Below are positions 59,696 through 64,000 of a stretch of DNA of 64,000 nt, piece by piece. Position 1 is the first letter of the stretch. Each line of letters begins with the position of its first letter. The DNA comes from Spirosoma sp. KCTC 42546. GTDB taxonomy: Bacteria > Bacteroidota > Bacteroidia > Cytophagales > Spirosomataceae. The stretch is taken from contig NZ_CP041360.1 in assembly GCF_006965485.1 (NCBI RefSeq), forward strand, positions 2,232,001-2,296,000, written 5' to 3'. The translations under genes and the position numbers were made by a program. Below the pieces are notes generated by a model. That model had not been told where the DNA came from, did no database searches, and saw only the letters and a list, made by a program, of their open reading frames with translations.

Positions 59696-60468
59696 ACTAT
59701 CGGATTCGGGAAGAAGCGGGCTTCCGCTATGTTGATGAAGGCCAGGGGGATGTATTACTCTTGCTGCATGGACTATTTGGAGCGCTCAGTAACTGGGATA
59801 GTGTAATCAGCACGTTTTCGGATCGCTACCGGGTTGTGATTCCACTGTTGCCCATTTATGAAATGCCACTTCGGCAGGCTAGCCTGGAAGGACTGGTGGC
59901 CTATATTGAAAAGTTTGTTGCTCAGAAAGAGCTGCACGGCATGACGTTGCTGGGCAACTCATTGGGAGGCCACTTAGCCATTCTGTATACGTTCAAAAAT
60001 CCTGATCAGGTTCGGGGCTTAGTGCTCACGGGTAGTTCGGGCTTATTCGAGAATGGTATGGGTGGATCGTTTCCCAAGCGAGGAAGTTATGACTACATTG
60101 CCGAACGCGTTGCCTATACATTCTACGATCCGAAAGTAGCTTCCAAAGAGCTGATTGACGAAGTGTTTGAAATTACCAGCAGTATTCCTAAATGCATGAG
60201 CATTGTGGGTATTGCCAAGTCGGCTCAACGGAACAATGTGGCAAAAGATTTGCACAAGATTAATGTACCCACGCTGCTGGTTTGGGGTCTAAACGATACA
60301 ATCACACCGGCAGAAGTAGGCCACGAGTTTAATCGACTCATTGCCAATTCGGAGCTTTACTTTATTGATAAATGCTGCCATGCACCCATGATGGAGTGCC
60401 CCGACCGGTTTAATGAATTACTGGATAGCTGGCTCGCCCGACATCTGGTTGGTGAGTTGGTGGAGTAA
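59692..60468 (+). CDS. alpha/beta hydrolase
   Basis: A 258-residue alpha/beta-hydrolase: LLLLHGLFGALSNW gives the oxyanion loop, LLGNSLGGHLAILY the nucleophile Ser near 98, WGLNDTITPAE the Asp and KCCHAPMMECPDRF the His. It overlaps the upstream gene, so it is co-translated with PabA/TrpG. Such hydrolases sit beside cofactor biosynthesis genes in many Bacteroidota. Its substrate is unknown. Confidence 0.87.
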   Translation: MNYRIREEAGFRYVDEGQGDVLLLLHGLFGALSNWDSVISTFSDRYRVVIPLLPIYEMPLRQASLEGLVAYIEKFVAQKELHGMTLLGNSLGGHLAILYTFKNPDQVRGLVLTGSSGLFENGMGGSFPKRGSYDYIAERVAYTFYDPKVASKELIDEVFEITSSIPKCMSIVGIAKSAQRNNVAKDLHKINVPTLLVWGLNDTITPAEVGHEFNRLIANSELYFIDKCCHAPMMECPDRFNELLDSWLARHLVGELVE

Positions 60469-60595
60469 GTTAGTAAGTGGAGTTAGTGAAATGAGTTCGT
60501 TGTGGAGTTAGTGAAGTTGAGAATAGGTGAATTACGAGTTAAAACCCACTTAACTCACTACACTAACTGCACTTATTTCACCTACTCCACCAACT
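60455..60595. repeat. palindromic tandem-word element E11, left arm inside the coding sequence
   Basis: The outermost paired words are AGTTGGTGGAGTAAGT (60455-60470), which contains the last codons and stop of the hydrolase gene, and CCTACTCCACCAACT (60581-60595). Between them lie imperfect arms of AGTTAGTG and CACTAACT words. The right half contains CTCACTACACTAACTGCACT. Pairing is less perfect than in E8 and E10. Confidence 0.65.
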
Positions 60596-60682
60596 AACCC
60601 AATAAGATTTGGAAACTATGGAGGAATTTCCGTAGTTTTCTGGTGAACAGATTTCTGTTTTATTTACTACACGTTATTACCT

Positions 60683-61351
60683 ATGCTGGCTGCCGAACTA
60701 ATAGACCCAATGCTTCCGGCTCTGAAGCCAACCGACTCGGTCGGGCAGGCACTGGACTGGATGCAGGAACACCGCGTCGGGCAACTCGTGCTGACTGATC
60801 AGGGCGATTACCGGGGTATAGTGAGCGAAGAACTGCTCCTGGATGTTGCCGACGATGAGCGCACAATCGGTAATGTGATGCGTCTGTTTGAGCAAACTTA
60901 TGTTCAGGAAGACCAGCACTTATTTGAGGTACTCGGACTGGTGGTTCGGCATCAGATGGAAGTGGTTGCCGTGCTGAATGAAGGACAGGAATTTATTGGT
61001 ACTATTGCTGTTAGTGAATTGCTCAAGCAATTTGCCCAGGAATTGGGTGTACAGGATGTGGGTGCCATTTTGATTCTGAATATGAACGAGCGTGATTATT
61101 CATTGACGGAGATCAGCCGACTTATCGAATCCAACAATGTTAAAGTCATTAGCAGTTATTTTTCCAGTGCTGCCTATGGCATGCCCGATCGCTCCCGGCT
61201 AACACTTAAACTCAATCGACGGGATATCTCGCCCGTTATTTCAACCCTTGAACGCTTCGGTTACCAAATTGAAGCTGCTTTTGCCAATGCTCCTGTCGAA
61301 AGTATCGATCAGGAACGGCTCGATTCGCTACTTCGTTACCTTAACACCTAG
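60683..61351 (+). CDS. CBS-domain protein
   Basis: A 222-residue cytoplasmic protein with two CBS motifs in the first 130 residues (LKPTDSVGQALDWMQEHRVG and LFEVLGLVVRHQMEVVAVLN), then a C-terminal ACT-like domain (DYSLTEISRLIESNNVKVIS, RDISPVISTLERFGYQI). CBS pairs bind adenosine nucleotides as an energy or ligand sensor. It lies between the hydrolase and NAD kinase genes, an arrangement I recall from many Bacteroidota; no partner protein is visible in the gene itself. Confidence 0.82.
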   Translation: MLAAELIDPMLPALKPTDSVGQALDWMQEHRVGQLVLTDQGDYRGIVSEELLLDVADDERTIGNVMRLFEQTYVQEDQHLFEVLGLVVRHQMEVVAVLNEGQEFIGTIAVSELLKQFAQELGVQDVGAILILNMNERDYSLTEISRLIESNNVKVISSYFSSAAYGMPDRSRLTLKLNRRDISPVISTLERFGYQIEAAFANAPVESIDQERLDSLLRYLNT

Positions 61352-61358
61352 TTTTGAG

Positions 61359-61436
61359 GTTTACAGTTTACGGTTTACGGTTGGCTGTCGCACCGTTGTT
61401 CATGCGACAGCCAACCGTAAACTGTAAACTGTAAAC
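61359..61436. repeat. palindromic tandem-word element E12 (GTTTACGG family)
   Basis: Arms of 34 bp at 61359-61392 and 61403-61436 pair with one mismatch. The arm is GTTTACAGTTTACGGTTTAC followed by GGTTGGCTGTCGCA, built of six-base GTTTAC words. It starts 8 bases after the CBS-protein stop and ends 15 bases before the nadK ATG; the word GTTTACGG continues to 61442. Confidence 0.9.
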
Positions 61437-61451
61437 CGTAAACTTCTTCTT

Positions 61452-62327
61452 ATGAAAATCGCCATTCACGGGCGCAACTTTCCCGAATCGGCCCGGCCTT
61501 ACATCCAGTCCATGTTCGAGGAACTGGCCAGACGGCAAGCCGAACTGATTATCTCGCAAGGCTATCGAGAGTTCCTGGATAATGCGGGTGTTGCCCATTA
61601 TAGTCAGGCTACCTATACGGTCGAGGAAGGAGTTACAGATGCTGATTTTATATTCAGTCTGGGGGGCGATGGCACACTGCTCGATGCCGTGACACATGTG
61701 GGTCCCCGGGAAATTCCAATTATTGGTATCAACATTGGCCGACTGGGTTTTCTGGCAACGGTTGCGCCTGCCTCCGTTCGGCTCATGATTGATGCGCTGT
61801 TCAATGATCAGTATAGTATTGATGAACGAACATTGGTAAGCGTTCGGTCGAGCCAGGACATTTTTGGAAGTCTGCCCTTTGGCCTGAACGACTTTACGAT
61901 TACCCGTACACAAACCTCGTCAATGATTACGGTGCATGCCTACCTTGACGGCGAATTCCTGAACTCATACTGGGCCGATGGATTGATCGTGTCCACGCCA
62001 TCGGGTTCTACGGGCTATTCACTGAGTTGTGGGGGACCGGTTTTATTACCGCATACGGGTAGCCTGATTATTACACCCATTAGCCCGCATAACCTGAACG
62101 TTCGGCCAATGATAGTGATGGACACTTGCCAGTTTACGTTTGAGGTTGAAAGCCGGAGTGGTAACTTCCTTGCCGCACTGGATTCCCGCTCGTTTACCGT
62201 TGATACCTCCGTTCGGATCAGCCTTCAGAAAGAAACATTTAAGGCGCGGTTAGTTAAACTTAGCGACGATAACTTCCTGAACACGTTGCGTAGTAAACTT
62301 AATTGGGGTTGGGATATCCGTAATTAA
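61452..62327 (+). CDS. nadK: NAD kinase
   Basis: A 291-residue ATP-dependent NAD kinase that makes NADP. SLGGDGTLLDAVTHVG is the GGDG motif; GRLGFLATVAP and ADGLIVSTPSGSTGYSLSCG GPVLLP are further family blocks (Asp of the catalytic site in the GGDG block). Its ATG lies 15 bases after the E12 palindrome, so transcription through or a promoter within E12 must serve it. In the window it and nadE are the two NAD-related genes, 25 kb apart. Confidence 0.94.
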   Translation: MKIAIHGRNFPESARPYIQSMFEELARRQAELIISQGYREFLDNAGVAHYSQATYTVEEGVTDADFIFSLGGDGTLLDAVTHVGPREIPIIGINIGRLGFLATVAPASVRLMIDALFNDQYSIDERTLVSVRSSQDIFGSLPFGLNDFTITRTQTSSMITVHAYLDGEFLNSYWADGLIVSTPSGSTGYSLSCGGPVLLPHTGSLIITPISPHNLNVRPMIVMDTCQFTFEVESRSGNFLAALDSRSFTVDTSVRISLQKETFKARLVKLSDDNFLNTLRSKLNWGWDIRN

Positions 62328-62499
62328 CGAACCAATACCGGAGATTGTATACAGTCTGCTTTAGTTTTCTCAAATTCTCTCCATTTCCCATTTGTGGCAT
62401 AATTTTTACGGTATACTGCCAATAAAAGCGTCAATCCGGCCGTTTCGGAATTGGTTGGCTTATGAGCTCAATCGGGGTTGATTCACCTATTTAAAGAGT

Positions 62500-63480
62500 A
62501 TGAATAACTACAAGCAGTTGGTAATAAGCGCTGCGGCAGTTTGGTTGCTGACAGGTTTACTTACAGAAAGCTGGGCACAGCGACGACCAAACACGCATTT
62601 CGTTCCGTATTCGTCGGTTACTTTTGGTGGAGGAACATCTACCTATTTTGGTGATCTGGCAGGCTATAGTCATCCGTTTAAATCATTATTTACGCTACCT
62701 CGCTGGAATCTGGGCATTGGGTATACGCGCCAGTTTACGCCCAATTTTGCGGCCCGGGCTACGTTTACCTGGGCTCGGATTACGGGTGATGACTATACAT
62801 TCGGCAAAAGTGATCCGAATAAATTTGCTGCTCAGTATGCTCGAAACCTGCACTTCCGAAATGATTTAAAAGAGTTCGCGGTTACGGGGATTTATAATTT
62901 TATTGAGGATGGACGTAACTCAAGCGTTCGGGCAAAATTTACCCCCTACGTGTTTGGCGGTTTGGCCTTAGTGGCGCACAGCCCAGAAGCCCGAACACCT
63001 ACCGCCAGTGATACCAGTAACCAATATGGCGCACGTACGTGGGTAAAACTCCAGCCATTGCATACAGAAGGGCAGGGGCAACCTGGCTATCAAAAGCCGT
63101 ATTCGCTTGTAACCCTGGCCATTCCAGTTGGCATTGGCGCCCGATACAGACTTAATGAGAACTTTAATCTCGGTGTTGAAATAGGGTATCGGTATACATT
63201 TACCGACTACCTTGACGATGTGGGCGGACCTTATGCCTCTCCTGACGCCTTACAAGGCCTGGCAAAAACAATGTCAGATCGACGACTTGAGCCTGATGCC
63301 TCCCGTGTTAATGTTACGCGTAACCCGAGTGTGCAGGATTTCCGGCAGACGAACCCCGACCAATTTACCACGACTGCCATGCGTGGAGCCGATGGAATTT
63401 TTAATGATGGTTATTTACTGACTACCTTTTCAATTCAGTATATTATCCCCATAAAAATCAAGTGCCCACCTACCAAGTAA
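62500..63480 (+). CDS. DUF6089-family outer-membrane beta-barrel protein
   Basis: A 326-residue exported protein: signal peptide ending ESWAQ, then SVTFGGGTSTYFGDLAGYSH, GIGYTRQFTPNFAARATFTW, FTPYVFGGLALVAHSPEART, and AIPVGIGARYRLNENFNLGV, strands of a small barrel of the DUF6089 (OmpW-like) family. Glycine and aromatic strand ends and the acidic C-terminal extension (about 270-320) are visible. It follows nadK by 172 bases and precedes a second member of the same family. Its role is unassigned. Confidence 0.82.
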   Translation: MNNYKQLVISAAAVWLLTGLLTESWAQRRPNTHFVPYSSVTFGGGTSTYFGDLAGYSHPFKSLFTLPRWNLGIGYTRQFTPNFAARATFTWARITGDDYTFGKSDPNKFAAQYARNLHFRNDLKEFAVTGIYNFIEDGRNSSVRAKFTPYVFGGLALVAHSPEARTPTASDTSNQYGARTWVKLQPLHTEGQGQPGYQKPYSLVTLAIPVGIGARYRLNENFNLGVEIGYRYTFTDYLDDVGGPYASPDALQGLAKTMSDRRLEPDASRVNVTRNPSVQDFRQTNPDQFTTTAMRGADGIFNDGYLLTTFSIQYIIPIKIKCPPTK

Positions 63481-63520
63481 ACTGTAGACAGAAAACATAT
63501 AGGTTACTGTCATCGAATTT

Positions 63521-64000
63521 ATGCATCGATACCGAATGAATATAGCCCGGCTGATTGTAGCTGGGCTTTTTATCAGTCTTAGCACGCAAGCGCAAAAAAT
63601 TGAACTTGGAGCCACGTTAGGCGGAATGCTTTGCAAAGGCGATGTGAATCCGGCCTTGAACCCCCGGTTGATTAGTCCGGCTATTGGTGGTTTTTTTCGG
63701 TATAACGCAACCCGATCCTTTTCCATGCGGGCAGGCGGCTCTATTGGCTCTTTCCGGGGTGAAGACCGTTTCAGTAGCGATCCTCTTCACCTGGCTCGTG
63801 ACTACTCTTATAAGACCAGTATTCAGGAATTATACATTGATTTTGAATACAATTTCCTGAATTACAAACCTCTGCCTAAAGCTAAAAACTGGACTCCGTA
63901 CATATTTGGTGGAATAGGCTTATGTAGATTCAATAATGATGTTATTCGGGCAGGGGGCGTTGTTACGTACCCACTTGGTATAGGTGTTAAGTATGAAATA
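63521..64000 (+). CDS. DUF6089-family outer-membrane protein, cut by window edge
   Basis: An open frame from ATG 63521 to the window end (160 codons): MHRYRMNIARLIVAGLFISL is the signal peptide, then ELGATLGGMLCKGDVNPALN, GGFFRYNATRSFSMRAGGSI, SIQELYIDFEYNFLNYKPLP and TPYIFGGIGLCRF. The strands are homologous to the preceding gene, so the two form a tandem pair. An internal ATG at codon 6 (63536) could be the start. No stop is seen. Confidence 0.78.
   Translation, partial: MHRYRMNIARLIVAGLFISLSTQAQKIELGATLGGMLCKGDVNPALNPRLISPAIGGFFRYNATRSFSMRAGGSIGSFRGEDRFSSDPLHLARDYSYKTSIQELYIDFEYNFLNYKPLPKAKNWTPYIFGGIGLCRFNNDVIRAGGVVTYPLGIGVKYEI
63544..63571 (+). terminator. terminator-like hairpin inside the start of the DUF6089 gene
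   Basis: AGCCCGGCT (63544-63552) pairs with AGCTGGGCT (63559-63567) with one mismatch, followed by a TTTTT run. It lies 64 bases after the stop of the first DUF6089 gene but within codons 8-17 of the second one, in its signal-peptide region. Confidence 0.5.

Overview
The window looks like a chromosomal segment of a Bacteroidota bacterium of the order Cytophagales, most probably Spirosoma or a close relative (inference). The support is a FecI/FecR/SusC/SusD set, a type IX secretion C-terminal sorting domain, DUF6089 outer-membrane proteins, LytTR and Nudix-type regulators, GH106 and CE15-like carbohydrate enzymes, and promoters of the Bacteroidota form TAnnTTTG. I saw no tRNA, rRNA, CRISPR array or insertion sequence.

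Layout. 1-4,015: edge-truncated membrane protein, a decayed LytTR response regulator, an amidohydrolase, a CE15-like esterase and a DUF2975/XRE pair. 4,306-13,759: sigma factor, anti-sigma factor, SusC and SusD, followed by two secreted phosphoesterase-type enzymes rather than glycosidases. 13,818-21,669: an AAC(6')-like acetyltransferase, a Tat-type carboxylesterase, and oxidoreductases with two AraC-type regulators. 21,839-31,739: a Nudix-fold repressor divergent from a very large ThuA/sugar dehydrogenase/cytochrome c fusion, the locus being bracketed by two near-identical copies of a gene for a tiny secreted sorting-domain-like protein; then a GH106 rhamnosidase. 32,071-43,234 is the accessory-looking part: a T4-type polynucleotide kinase/phosphatase, one broken and one intact DUF433/DUF5615 module, a nucleotidyltransferase-fold pair, nadE with a toxin-antitoxin cassette wedged against its 3' end and bracketed by a second, diverged nadE tail, and an SNF2 helicase followed by a 633-aa protein with a Helicase_C_3-like C terminus. 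43,237-51,354: DMT transporter, OmpA protein, peroxiredoxin/AhpD pair, ferrochelatase and OxyR. 51,533-64,000: a T9SS-exported Ig-repeat protein, a metallopeptidase, a second Nudix repressor divergent from a carboxylesterase, and a housekeeping run (pabA/trpG, hydrolase, CBS protein, nadK, two DUF6089 proteins).

How the genes work together. Sigma, FecR and the STN-bearing SusC form a trans-envelope signalling unit controlling its own SusCD uptake pair. The peroxiredoxin, AhpD and OxyR form an oxidative-stress set; an exact match to the enterobacterial OxyR half-site consensus lies upstream of the peroxiredoxin. The two Nudix repressors each sit opposite a catabolic gene with inverted repeats between them.

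The most unusual pattern is a class of long intergenic palindromes, at least eleven in 64 kb, usually starting within a few dozen bases of a stop codon. Their arms (up to 38 bp and perfect) are themselves built of short tandem words that differ from locus to locus. At one locus such an element lies beside a separate, classical terminator, so they are not simply the terminators of these genes.
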